A DNA stretch of 33,253 nt from Actinomycetota bacterium (GTDB lineage Bacteria > Actinomycetota > Acidimicrobiia > Acidimicrobiales > Acidimicrobiaceae): the NCBI GenBank assembly GCA_004298555.1, contig SCQM01000212.1, positions 1-33,253 on the forward strand. Reading direction: 5' to 3'. The position numbers and the translations under genes were made by a program. Positions 1-8,503 of the stretch are shown here, in pieces (the first letter of the stretch is position 1; each line of letters opens with the position of its first letter). Below the pieces are notes generated by a model that worked only from the letters and a program-made list of their open reading frames with translations, had not been told where the DNA came from and made no database searches.

Positions 1-320
1 TCGTGTGTTACGGGGCGTTCATAGTCACGGATCCACCTCCCGAGGTTCCGAGTTCGACAAAATCGATCATCCATCTGACGCCCAACGCGTCATGCCCAGT
101 TCTTGGCCTCTTCGGAGCGGAGGACAAATATCCAAGTGTTGACCAAGTAGCCCAGCTTGACGCCGAGTTGACAAAGCACTCCAAGGAACATGAATTCCAT
201 ATTTACGAAGACGCCGGCCATGCCTTCTTCGCTGTGGACCGGCCAAGTTACAGGCCTGAGGCGGCTAAGGATGGCTGGGAAAAAATCTGGGCCTTCTTTG
301 GCAAGTATCTGGCAAGTTAG
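1..320 (+). CDS. Dienelactone hydrolase family protein, C-terminal part (5' end outside window)
   Basis: The frame is open from the first bases and ends at a stop at 318-320, so this is the last hundred or so residues of a longer gene. The GTG at base 3 is not a credible start. Members of this alpha/beta-hydrolase family hydrolyse dienelactones or related esters with a Cys/Ser-Asp-His triad. Two triad elements are visible: the Asp in GLFGAEDKYPS and the His in DAGHAFFAVDRPSYRPEA, a very typical end for actinobacterial members. The nucleophile elbow lies upstream of the window and cannot be checked. It is followed after 9 bases by a small gene, probably in the same operon. The physiological substrate cannot be told from sequence. 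Confidence 0.88.
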   Translation, partial: VCYGAFIVTDPPPEVPSSTKSIIHLTPNASCPVLGLFGAEDKYPSVDQVAQLDAELTKHSKEHEFHIYEDAGHAFFAVDRPSYRPEAAKDGWEKIWAFFGKYLAS

Positions 321-329
321 GAGCATCGG

Positions 330-596
330 ATGTGCACTTACATAACTGAGCACGTTGAAATCGCCGGATCCGGAAAAGGGGCGAATGGATGGTTCAAGGT
401 CAGCGAGGCCAGTGTTTACTATGACCATCCTGTGCACGTCCCGCTCGAGCACAGCCTCAATATCGATTTTCTACAACCGGAGCTAGGTCCATCAGCGCGG
501 GTTGCGGTTGAGCTCGACGCAGCTTCTGCGAAGCGGCTTGCCGAAGCAATTCTCTCGACTCTCTCAAGGGTACCTGACGGATTGCCAGGCAGTTAG
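330..596 (+). CDS. Small conserved actinobacterial protein (DUF6295-like)
   Basis: This 88-residue soluble protein begins MCTYITEHVEIAGSGKG and contains a YYDHPVHVPLEHSLNIDF segment. From memory that pattern matches small actinobacterial proteins catalogued as DUF6295; the name is recalled, not searched. No signal peptide or membrane segment is visible. The conserved Cys near the start and the several His residues would suit a metal or ligand site, but no function is known to me. An AGGAG lies 6 bases before the ATG, overlapping the stop region of the dienelactone hydrolase gene, so the two are very likely co-transcribed and translationally coupled. Confidence 0.75.
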   Translation: MCTYITEHVEIAGSGKGANGWFKVSEASVYYDHPVHVPLEHSLNIDFLQPELGPSARVAVELDAASAKRLAEAILSTLSRVPDGLPGS

Positions 597-654
597 CTCG
601 GAATTGGACCGTGTTGATCTGGAATAACTTGGAACCGCTATGAACTCCGCGGTT

Positions 655-2043
655 TCACTGCCGCGGCCGGTTGACTAAGAAGCGGGATAGGATCGCCCTG
701 CCCAGCTTGGTTGCATAGCGGATCGGTTGTGTTGCTCTCCAGGAGGTGGAATTCCTCAGTTCTTCGATTTCACGGCGCAGCTGGCTGTTGTCTTGCTGCA
801 GGTGGTCGAGGTGGCTATAAAGGTTTTGAATATCTTGTCCCAGGTCAGAGGTTGTTTTGTCCGAAGCCTGCCATGCCAAAATGAGATTGATGCTTTGTGC
901 CTCAGCAGTTTTCTCCGGAGGAATTGGAAGGACAATCCACGAATCTCTTGTCTGGCAGGTGAGTCTGGTTGGTTCAATGGGGGTCTCAGGCCACTTTATT
1001 TCCAGGTCGTGCACGGCAGCTTTTAGCAGCAGTGGATCATTTGGGTCCCATTGCCAGATAGCGTTGCCATCTTCGCCATTTACGGTCAGGCTCCTAAGAA
1101 GCACCGATCCTTCAACGTCTGACGGATCGAATCTCACGCTGAAAGTTTCGAAGTTAGTGAGTTCAAAATGGATTTCATGGAAGAGCTCATCCATGGCAAC
1201 TTCCGTGCCGGTGGTCTGGTCTTCAGTGAATACGAGATCCTTAGACCCCACGTAAACGGCTGGTTTGAATCGAAGGGCAGGCTTTCGGGGGGTGATGTGT
1301 ACTTCGGGCTCACGCCGGACTGATCCCGCGGGATCCCCCACCTCGAAAATAAACTGGTAGACACCGGCGTCGACCGCAGAGTTGTACACTTTCAGCTGGC
1401 TCGAATCAAGACTTTTGAAATCAAACACTCGGAATTCTGAGTCCTGGAGCGGGGTCTCGACGAGGTCAACAAGTGCACATTCCATGCCGAGGCTTTCGAC
1501 CAGCTGTTTCATCGAGCGCTCTGTAAAGAACCGAACGTGGGTGGAATCAAGCAGGCCCTGGGCGCGGTATTCGAAGTTGCCCCGGAGCATTTCCAGGCTG
1601 ATGCCAACATACGTGATGTTTGGAATCGAAACGACGATCTTTCCCCCGGTGTCAAGCAGTTCCCGAGCCTGGTTAAGAGTATTAATAGGGTCGCGCAAGT
1701 GTTCGAGTACATCGGCTAAGACGATGAAGTCGAAGGAGCGGGTTGAGTAAAGATCTGTCAGCGAGTCTTGTTCCAAGTCGGCGAGTCTTACATTGCGGTA
1801 GTGGGGGCGGGCGATCTCCAGAGCCTCGGCGCTCGAATCCACGCCATCGACCTGGCATCCTTTCTCATTTGTGAGATACTCACCAAGAGTCCCGATTGAA
1901 CAGCCGACATCTAGGACTCGCGATCCTGGTTTCACGAGCCGAGCAATCTTGACAAGGCTGTCCTGGATTTCCATGCGGTCGATATCTCGAACTATCGCGC
2001 CACGAAGGTACAGATGCGGTGTTCCATCCTGCGACGGACTCAA
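655..2043 (-). CDS. Class I SAM-dependent methyltransferase with C-terminal coiled coil
   Basis: The 462-residue protein has a Rossmann methyltransferase domain near its N-terminus: motif I is VLDVGCSIG (about 43-51), followed by an acidic VDSS strand end and FDFIVLADVLEHLRDP, the usual UbiE/Methyltransf_11 arrangement. The middle (about 240-390) is a beta-rich region of unknown role. The C-terminus has a heptad-like stretch (HLDHLQQDNSQLRREIEELR) followed by NSTSWRATQPIRYATKLG, a tail often seen on methyltransferases and glycosyltransferases of surface-polysaccharide loci. The start is TTG at 2043, chosen because GGAG lies 6 bases upstream. No polysaccharide genes are adjacent in the window, so the substrate is unknown; a glycan or O-antigen-like acceptor is a guess. 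Confidence 0.85.
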   Translation of the reverse strand: MSPSQDGTPHLYLRGAIVRDIDRMEIQDSLVKIARLVKPGSRVLDVGCSIGTLGEYLTNEKGCQVDGVDSSAEALEIARPHYRNVRLADLEQDSLTDLYSTRSFDFIVLADVLEHLRDPINTLNQARELLDTGGKIVVSIPNITYVGISLEMLRGNFEYRAQGLLDSTHVRFFTERSMKQLVESLGMECALVDLVETPLQDSEFRVFDFKSLDSSQLKVYNSAVDAGVYQFIFEVGDPAGSVRREPEVHITPRKPALRFKPAVYVGSKDLVFTEDQTTGTEVAMDELFHEIHFELTNFETFSVRFDPSDVEGSVLLRSLTVNGEDGNAIWQWDPNDPLLLKAAVHDLEIKWPETPIEPTRLTCQTRDSWIVLPIPPEKTAEAQSINLILAWQASDKTTSDLGQDIQNLYSHLDHLQQDNSQLRREIEELRNSTSWRATQPIRYATKLGRAILSRFLVNRPRQ

Positions 2044-2283
2044 TTCACAGCTCCATTCGTACCGTAGTTTCCTGGAATTCTAATTAAAATCATCGCAGAA
2101 AACCAGGCACGAGCACAACCGCCGCATTCAAACCACGTATCAATCTTTTCAAGAGCGGTTTATTAGGTTTTGCCAAGGGCTGGAATCCCTGATGCTCTTC
2201 CAGGCCTTGAACCTGTTTCCATCTGCTATTTCTTGACGGTTGTTAAAACGTCCTGTGCAACGTGTTAAAGATCGGAGATATGC

Positions 2284-2436
2284 CTACTTGGCATTCTGTG
2301 AATCAAGGCTGCACCCATTGCGATGCCCATCGGTTTCGATGGCGCCACATTCAGGGCAAACCAGATGGGCCCAACAAGCGGCATCTCCGCTTTCGATGAT
2401 CGGATCTTCTTTGGCGGCGGGCGTCGGATCTTCCAT
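2284..2436 (-). CDS. Small zinc-ribbon-like protein (50 aa)
   Basis: A 50-residue protein starts at ATG 2436 with GAGG 6 bases upstream. It contains AHLVCPECGAIETDGHRNGC: two Cys as CPEC, then a His and a Cys, which would suit one zinc site. The N-terminus is Pro/Glu rich. Longer in-frame starts exist upstream (to 2499) but lack a ribosome site as good. Its size and motif resemble tiny uncharacterised actinobacterial proteins, and it is easily missed by gene callers. It stands alone. The function is unknown; a metal-binding or nucleic-acid-associated role would be speculation. Confidence 0.55.
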   Translation of the reverse strand: MEDPTPAAKEDPIIESGDAACWAHLVCPECGAIETDGHRNGCSLDSQNAK

Positions 2437-2795
2437 GACAATCCTCTTGACATTGCGGCTAATTTTTACACTGTTGACTAGAACTTTGTGCATTATCATC
2501 TTATATCCAGCCAGTTGGACTGTGCAATGGCGATGGCGGGGAAAGTCAGATAGACCAAGGGAGGTCTTTGGCCGGTGGACCCTGAGCTGGGCGATTCAGA
2601 ACAGCAATACCAGTTGGCCCGGGCTTTCTTGGTCTAAGACAGTGCTTGGTAACGAACTCCACTGCTCTGACCCGCTGCACTGTCTTTCGTGTGGGTGTTT
2701 CAGCCTAGTTTGTATTGGCCAGCTCTACTCAGAAGTGCCAAAGTGCCGATGGCGAATTCTCATTGCTGAAATGCTATCGGAGCTGCCAGATCTTT
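2437..2795. other. Stretch without recognisable gene
   Basis: No reading frame here shows a recognisable motif or a convincing ribosome site. The long plus-strand frame from 2240 has no protein-like composition. The right edge is the truncation point of an IS256-type remnant. Confidence 0.5.
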
Positions 2796-3017
2796 GATCT
2801 CCATCTCTAGCAGCTCTTGTATGGCGGTTTGGATTATCTCTTTCAACAGATCGGGGTCTTTGGACAAAATCCCCTACACCGGTTCCAGACGATCTAGTCT
2901 TTCTAATGGTGGCCATGTAACCCTCCTTCGAGGTCTAAGTATCCAATACTTCAAATACCTAGATACCATGGCCACCACCTACCGAGACTTCAGCAGATGG
3001 AATTTGCACAAGATTCG
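2796..3017 (-). mobile_element. IS256-type element remnant, left end (copy 1)
   Basis: Read on the minus strand this segment is nearly identical to 13947-14180: the IS tip, the untranslated leader with GAAGGAGGG, and the first codons of a Mutator-type transposase (ATG at 2916, MATIRKTRSSGTG). A two-base deletion about 13 codons in shifts the frame, and homology stops near 2796 after about 40 transposase codons. The element end at 3017 is set by where the two copies stop matching. No right end is present, so it cannot move by itself. Copy 2 shows the same left end in opposite orientation 11 kb away. Confidence 0.85.
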
Positions 3018-3231
3018 TTACACAACCTTGATTTGCGTGTCAGAATGTCCCTGTGGCGCCATTGCGCTCGTTCCAGAGATGATCTGATCATTCCAGGCTG
3101 CCAGGAAACCAACCTGCACAACTTTCCAGCGCGTTGTTACGATTGAGGATGGTCATGCAGGCCATTGGTTGTGCAATCCCGAGCACATGCGGAATGCCCT
3201 AACCGGTCGAATCACCGGAAATCTGCGAGGA

Positions 3232-4050
3232 TCAGCGCAATACGGATGTACCCCCGTCCACCCAGATATTTACTCCGGTAACATAAGACGCGAGATCAGA
3301 GAGGAGAAAGAGAATGACTCCCACATAATCTTCGAATCTTCCAAGCCTTGACAGGGGAATTCTCCGGGTAGGGGTTGGATTTCCATCCGGATCCGAAGAG
3401 ACGGGAGCCTGCCCTGGCGTTTCGTCGAAGTGGCAAAGCAGGGACGGCGTTTGGCCAGGACTCATCGTGTTCACGCGGATCCCAAAATTTCCAAGTTCGA
3501 CTGCCAGCTGCCGGCTCAGATGCTCCAGCCCCGCCTTTGCGGGCCCATATGTAACCCGGTTTGGAGTGACCCGATGCCCCCCAATTGAGGAAACGTTGAT
3601 TATCGACCCTTTGGCTTGCTTCTTCATCGCGTCGGCACAGGCGCGTGCTAGATAGATTGCTCCAACCAGATTGGTCTGGAGAACAGTCGCAATCTCATCG
3701 TCGTCAACATCTTCCAGGGAACGGCCTGAGTCGCTCACGGCAGCCAGATTCACCAGTCCGTCGATGTGGCCCCATCTATCCATGGTCGACTCGACTGCGG
3801 CCTTCACCTGAGCACTGCTCGTGATATCTGCAACCAGGCCTATGACTTCACCGCCATAAGTCACGCTGTGCGCACAATCGTCTACACGCTCTCGTGAACG
3901 CCCGGTGATGGCTACCCTCGCACCCATCTTCGACAGAGCAGCGGCGGCATGGGAACCGATCGCACCGCTGCCTCCAGCAATGAGAATTACGGAATTGCCG
4001 TCTATCCCGGGAAGGACCGGAGGAATTGCGACCAGATCATTCATGACCAT
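3232..4050 (-). CDS. SDR family NAD(P)-dependent oxidoreductase
   Basis: This 272-residue classical short-chain dehydrogenase/reductase has a nucleotide-binding GGSGAIG (26-32), the structural VNLAAVS (100-106), catalytic Ser154/155 in INVSSIGG and the YGPAK pair Tyr168/Lys172. It ends with YVTGVNIWVDGG, which is usual for the family. The first 18 residues before the first strand are a non-standard extension. ATG 4050 is preceded by GGTGAGG about 5 bases upstream; ATG 4044 is possible. It lies 141 bases downstream of a cupin gene on the same strand, with a broken LysR gene beyond. That suggests a former catabolic operon with its regulator, but the substrate cannot be inferred. Confidence 0.92.
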   Translation of the reverse strand: MVMNDLVAIPPVLPGIDGNSVILIAGGSGAIGSHAAAALSKMGARVAITGRSRERVDDCAHSVTYGGEVIGLVADITSSAQVKAAVESTMDRWGHIDGLVNLAAVSDSGRSLEDVDDDEIATVLQTNLVGAIYLARACADAMKKQAKGSIINVSSIGGHRVTPNRVTYGPAKAGLEHLSRQLAVELGNFGIRVNTMSPGQTPSLLCHFDETPGQAPVSSDPDGNPTPTRRIPLSRLGRFEDYVGVILFLLSDLASYVTGVNIWVDGGTSVLR

Positions 4051-4191
4051 CTAAGCCTCACCTGGCTAGGTTCTTCTGCGCACATTCTTACTCCTTTTAG
4101 GTACTTTAAGCCGTGGAATTCACTCACAGGTTGGGCCAGCCTAAGTTATCCAAAGGCCGCTGGCAACTTCCCTTGACAGCCAGTTGGGCTG

Positions 4192-4569
4192 TTAGGGCCA
4201 AGTGGGGCGTGGTGTCTCATCAGGCCATTCAGGCGGAATCTGGCTCTCTGGGGCAGTTAGGGAATCCGGCGGCTCTTCAAAAAGAACAAGCGGGTAACAC
4301 AGTGCGCGCATGGTGTCAAGAAGTGAGTCAAATATGTGCATCCGCACAAGTTTTGCCGTTCTTTTTGGGTCATCATAGAAATGCTGGCGCCATAGGAAGT
4401 GATCTACGATTATCGTATCCCCCTTTTTCCAAGGATGTACCTCGCACTTGTCAGGCTCGGTGCCGACTATTGAGTGTCCATGGCCTTCCAAGACATAAAG
4501 CCATGCCTCTCCGGGATGCCGATGAATGAACTTTTGTCCTCTGCCAGGAGCAAACTCTCCAACTACCAT
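4192..4569 (-). CDS. Cupin domain protein, possibly N-terminally shortened
   Basis: The 125-residue product carries a cupin metal-binding first motif, HRHPGEAWLYVLEGHG (about 17-32), with His, His and Glu ligands spaced as in Cupin_2 proteins, and a later KKGDTIIVDHFLWRQHF that supplies the second-motif His. Such proteins are often dioxygenases or sensors of aromatic or sugar metabolites. The frame begins only about 16 residues before the motif; a stop codon lies four codons upstream of the ATG and the ribosome site is weak, so the gene may have lost its front when the neighbouring LysR gene decayed. It probably shares an operon with the SDR gene downstream. Confidence 0.75.
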   Translation of the reverse strand: MVVGEFAPGRGQKFIHRHPGEAWLYVLEGHGHSIVGTEPDKCEVHPWKKGDTIIVDHFLWRQHFYDDPKRTAKLVRMHIFDSLLDTMRALCYPLVLFEEPPDSLTAPESQIPPEWPDETPRPTWP

Positions 4570-4580
4570 GCTCAGACCTT

Positions 4581-4999
4581 ATGCTCCGTATCCGATTGAC
4601 CGGTCTAGAAGAAATGCGGTACGCTACCCACGAGGCGATTTTAGCAATTCAAACTTCCATGGATGGCAAGACTTTATTTGCCCCAGCTCCCGACAGCGTC
4701 TTGTGCGAAGCAGTTAACCAGTTTCTGGCAAAATACCATGTAAATCTCAAGAAAATTCTGCATGTCGCTGCTTTGGATGCCAGGGTTTAAGCGGTTGCCG
4801 GATCTACCGAGTATGTACTGTCAGCTTTTGGGAAGACAATTCCAGCACTCTCCGATTGGTTGAAGTGCCCGATGGCGAGGCAACATTGATGAGCCCCGTT
4901 TACATCATCTGGCGCGAAGACAATTATCCCAAGGAGCTGGGTGGCCTCGTATCTGCACTGAAACGCAAGTTCAATAATCAGTCTCTGCGTGCAGGTTGA
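4581..4999 (+). pseudogene. LysR-type regulator, C-terminal effector domain remnant (frameshifted)
   Basis: Two plus-strand frames give consecutive pieces of a LysR effector-binding domain. The first (4581-4790) contains LFAPAPDSVLCEAVNQFLAKYHV; the second, in another frame (about 4832-4999), reads GEATLMSPVYIIWREDNYP and ends KRKFNNQSLRAG before a TGA at 4997. The PVY-IIWRED pattern followed by a helix is typical of the last 30 residues of LysR proteins. The DNA-binding domain is absent. The fragment is divergent from the cupin/SDR pair, the usual layout of a LysR gene and its target operon, so it is probably what is left of their regulator. Confidence 0.6.
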
Positions 5000-5099
5000 A
5001 CCCAGCAGGGTCCGCCCAGTCGAGTTGCGAGTCACGGCCGTGGTGAGTTCAGCCGCGAGTCATTGAGTATGCGCCACAGCAGGCGAGGACGCCTCGGCT

Positions 5100-7658
5100 T
5101 CAGTGGAGTCGCCGGTATTTGTAGGCTTCGAACCAGGCAACACTGATCAGTCCAGCTATCAGTGTGATAGCCCATTCCCACAGACTCATCGGTCCAAAGC
5201 CGAAGGCCTGGCGGAGTATCGGAACGTTTATGAGCGCGGAAAGCACCACAATAGCCCCGGCAAGTATCCATTTGAGGTTTCGATTCCTACGCACACGAAA
5301 GAGCTGCCAGATTGGCAGTCTCTGCGACCGGTTCACCACGATTAGCGAGAGATTTCCAACCATAAGCGTGGTAAAGGTCATCGAGCGGACTATTTCGTGG
5401 GGACGTCCGCCAAGCACCGTCCAAAGGTAGACCGCAAGAACAGCGGCCAATACCACCAGTCCCTGCACACCGGAGATCGTCAGAGCTCTCCTGGAAAACA
5501 GCGGCTCGTTGAATCCTCTGGGTTTTTGGTCCATGATTCCAGGATCGATTGGTTCTGATTCAAACACGAAAGAGAGAGACGGGTCTATTATCAGCTGGAG
5601 GAATGCGATTTGCACTGGCAACAGAACGAGTGGCCAGCTGCCAACAAAAACCGGGATCAAAGACATGGCGAAGATAGAAATGTGAACCGCGAGAATATAC
5701 GACATTGCCTTGCGAAGATTGTCATAAATTCCCCGGCCCTGCCGAATGCCTCCAACGATCGATGAAAAGTCGTCGTCAGTGATGACCAGTGCTGCAGCTT
5801 CGCGTGCCACGTCGGTACCTCTTGCACCCATTGCTATGCCAATATCCGCAGCGCGCAGAGCAGGGGCATCGTTGACTCCATCGCCAGTCATTGCAACGAC
5901 CTCGCCGTTGCGTTTTAAAGCCTGTACTAGCTGTAGCTTTTGTTGTGGAACCATGCGTGCGAATACGTTCACCGTCTGAACCCGCAGGGCAAGGTCGTCC
6001 TCACTCATCTGCTCAAGCTCGTTGCCGGTCAGGCAGTCCGTACCACTGGTTAGTCCGATTTCCCTGGCTATTGCCAGCGCAGTCCCTGGATAGTCGCCGG
6101 TGACCATAATGACCCTGACTCCAGCCCGGTTGCATTCGGCGACTGCGTCGGCAACCCCGGCCCGAACCGGGTCGTGGAGACCGGCCAAACCAAGGTACTC
6201 AAACTTAAAGCCAAATGGGGTGCTTGGCAGCAAATCATTTTGGCTGAAGCTGGCCTTGGCTACGGCCAGCACGCGTTCGCCACCTGAGGTGGCCTCTTCG
6301 ACCTGTTTCATAAGCCTCGACAGCTGCGCGGAGTCCATGTCGCAGAGATTAGCAATCGCTTCCGGCGCGCCCTTGGCTGCAATCACGTAGTGGTCAAGCG
6401 CGCTTGATTTCCAAACGTGGGATAGGGCAAGCAGGTCTTCGGCTAGAGGGTACTCCCGTACCAACGCCCAATCTTCATGGCGATGGGCGGTGCCGATAAG
6501 CTGGTGGTCGCTTAGACCCCGGAAAGCCCGGTCCATCGGATCAAACGGATCAATAGGGGAAGAGAGTACTGCGTATTCGGCCAGTTCGTGATACGCTTCC
6601 GGAAGCGCGCTACCGTCCAGTTTGAAGGTCGAATTCTCAAGTATCAGATCTCTGATGGTCATCGAATTCATTGTCAGAGTGCCGGTTTTATCAACGCAAA
6701 TGGCGGTGGCCGATCCGAGCGTCTCTATCACTGGAGAGCGTCTTGCCAAGACGTTCTTTTGCGACATGCGCCAAGCTCCCAGCGCCAGAAATACCGTTAG
6801 CACAACCGGCAGCTCCTCTGGCAGCGTGGCCATCGCAGTGCCTATGCCGGCCAGGAATCCTTCTAGCCAGTGGCCTCTCGTTACACCAAATGCGACAACA
6901 ACCACTGAGGCCGCGAAGAGACTCAGCCCTGCGATGATCCAAACCAGGCGGTGGATCTTTTGCTGGAGGGGAGTCTGCACTGTTTCTATCATGCTCAGCG
7001 CGGTACCTATATGTCCCAACTCCGTTTCGATGCCGGTGTGCTTGGTCAGGGCAACTCCGTGGCCCTTTACGACCAGGGTTCCGGAGAACAACCAAGGCGT
7101 TGCATCACCGCCTGGTCGCCCCATGCTTGCGGTGGCAGCCCCATTGGTCGCGGCGCTCTTACGGACCGGAACTGATTCGCCAGTGAGAGCCGATTCGTCA
7201 ACCGACATGTTCGCGCCTCGAAGCAACACGGCATCTGCGGGGACCCTGTCACCTTCGGCCAGCAGTAACACGTCTCCGCGAACTACGTTGTGGCCAGCGA
7301 TGCGCAGACGTCGGCCATCGCGAACAACCAGAGCTCGTGGGGATGACATTTCGCGTAGCGCTGTAAGTGCGTTCTCAGTTTTGTTTTCCTGATAAATCGA
7401 TATGACTATCACGACAACCACGAAGAACATTAGTATTCCCCCATCAAGGGGTTCCGAAAGCAGAAAGTTGATCACTCCAGCTCCAAGCAGGAGGAGCAGC
7501 ATCGGTTCGCGTATCACGTCCCATGATTGTCGGCCAAGATTGCGCTTTTTTGCGGCGGGCAGTTCGTTCGGGCCTTCGGCCCTGAGCCTTAGGGTGGCCT
7601 CTTGAGAACTCAGACCGGCCATTTCAGTCTCTTCGATTGCAGCTGCACCGTGATCCAT
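5100..7658 (-). CDS. P2-type cation-transporting ATPase
   Basis: An 852-residue P-type ATPase that should pump cations across the cytoplasmic membrane at the cost of ATP. In order it shows a cation-ATPase N-terminal region (about 13-50), TM1-2 (about 50-88), the actuator TGES (159-162), TM3-4 with PEELP (280-284), the phosphorylated Asp323 in CVDKTGTLTM, the hinge GDGVNDAP near residue 600, and a six-helix C-terminal block. TM4 reads PEELP rather than the PEGLP common in SERCA-like calcium pumps, and TM6 contains IDPSLSFVFESEP, so the ion is uncertain (Ca, Mg, Mn or a monovalent cation). No CPC or heavy-metal domain is seen, which argues against Cu/Zn/Cd pumps. A GAAGG lies about 9 bases before ATG 7658. 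Single gene. Confidence 0.93.
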   Translation of the reverse strand: MDHGAAAIEETEMAGLSSQEATLRLRAEGPNELPAAKKRNLGRQSWDVIREPMLLLLLGAGVINFLLSEPLDGGILMFFVVVVIVISIYQENKTENALTALREMSSPRALVVRDGRRLRIAGHNVVRGDVLLLAEGDRVPADAVLLRGANMSVDESALTGESVPVRKSAATNGAATASMGRPGGDATPWLFSGTLVVKGHGVALTKHTGIETELGHIGTALSMIETVQTPLQQKIHRLVWIIAGLSLFAASVVVVAFGVTRGHWLEGFLAGIGTAMATLPEELPVVLTVFLALGAWRMSQKNVLARRSPVIETLGSATAICVDKTGTLTMNSMTIRDLILENSTFKLDGSALPEAYHELAEYAVLSSPIDPFDPMDRAFRGLSDHQLIGTAHRHEDWALVREYPLAEDLLALSHVWKSSALDHYVIAAKGAPEAIANLCDMDSAQLSRLMKQVEEATSGGERVLAVAKASFSQNDLLPSTPFGFKFEYLGLAGLHDPVRAGVADAVAECNRAGVRVIMVTGDYPGTALAIAREIGLTSGTDCLTGNELEQMSEDDLALRVQTVNVFARMVPQQKLQLVQALKRNGEVVAMTGDGVNDAPALRAADIGIAMGARGTDVAREAAALVITDDDFSSIVGGIRQGRGIYDNLRKAMSYILAVHISIFAMSLIPVFVGSWPLVLLPVQIAFLQLIIDPSLSFVFESEPIDPGIMDQKPRGFNEPLFSRRALTISGVQGLVVLAAVLAVYLWTVLGGRPHEIVRSMTFTTLMVGNLSLIVVNRSQRLPIWQLFRVRRNRNLKWILAGAIVVLSALINVPILRQAFGFGPMSLWEWAITLIAGLISVAWFEAYKYRRLH

Positions 7659-8107
7659 CCAACCGCCTTCAGTGAAGCGCTGTTCCAGGGGCCGAACGCC
7701 CCTCGACCCGGTGGCAAACCCGGAATGAGTAATTCATCCACCAGCCATATCCGGATCTTAGCCAAGAGCTCCTTAGTTATCAACAGACTGCAGCACTGTT
7801 GCCAGTGAATTTCGGTATTGCCAAGGTTCAGATTTCAACCCGCAAGTGGTCGGGCAAGCAGGTAATGCTCAGATCCAGGTCTTTATTAAAGTCGCCTTTA
7901 TCCCACTTCAGGTTACCGAGCAACTTTGCTGGGCGAAATCGCCACAAACATGATTAATTAAGGTTCTCGGATCCGGGCAATTGCGCAGCCATTTCACGAC
8001 GGCCGGCGAGATGCACTGGCGGCTCTGGATGCGCAAAGTCTGAGGAGCCGGATGGTTCCTCAGACTGACGGTCACTTTCGAGCCGATCGTATAAGTTGCT
8101 GCTGCAG
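7659..8107. other. Intergenic stretch, no gene seen
   Basis: Upstream of the ATPase gene and downstream of the SRPBCC gene I see no frame with protein-like features on either strand. It presumably holds the ATPase promoter, but no convincing -35/-10 pair stood out. Confidence 0.4.
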
Positions 8108-8503
8108 TTACGCCAATGCCGACTGAAGCTGTTCCACCATCCTTGGCCAACCCCAGGAAGCACCCTGGAAAGACTGCTCTCCTTCGAAGCCCCATTGCTC
8201 AAGATGCGCGCGGGTGCTTCCATCGGCTGCCTGCTCCATGGTCCAGGTGACTACGGTGTTCTCACCGCCACTTTTCCAGGAATACTGGAGCCTGTTGGGT
8301 TCTTCGATTTCGAGGACTTGGCAGTCGATGATACCGTCCCACCACTGGTTCGGCTCTGCTCGGAACTGGAATTTATGCCCTACGACAGCTCTGAAGTCAT
8401 TAGGATACACCCATTTTGACAAGATGGCCGAATCAGTCAGCGCCGCCCATACCCGGTCGATTGGACTGGCAAACTGGAAATCCAGCGAGATTCCTTTTGG
8501 CAT
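8108..8503 (-). CDS. SRPBCC (AHSA1-like) ligand-binding domain protein
   Basis: A 131-residue START/SRPBCC-fold protein. The opening ISLDFQFASPIDRVWAALTDSAILSKWV is diagnostic of the AHSA1-like branch, and the last helix (RMVEQLQSALA) closes the fold. These small domains bind hydrophobic ligands in a deep cavity. The ATG at 8503 follows the TAG of the ArsR-type gene with no gap, and AGGAGGA sits at the end of that gene, so the two are one operon. ArsR-SRPBCC pairs are common in bacteria and probably sense and handle an organic ligand, but the ligand is seldom known. Confidence 0.9.
   Translation of the reverse strand: MPKGISLDFQFASPIDRVWAALTDSAILSKWVYPNDFRAVVGHKFQFRAEPNQWWDGIIDCQVLEIEEPNRLQYSWKSGGENTVVTWTMEQAADGSTRAHLEQWGFEGEQSFQGASWGWPRMVEQLQSALA

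Noticed and set aside
2240-2797. 185-codon plus-strand frame
   Set aside because: It is Trp/Cys/Arg-rich without protein-like features, overlaps the better supported zinc-ribbon gene and runs into the IS remnant.
6622-7392. 256-codon plus-strand frame antisense to the P-type ATPase
   Set aside because: It lies wholly opposite a well-supported gene with all motifs intact and has low-complexity Ser/Pro/Thr composition.
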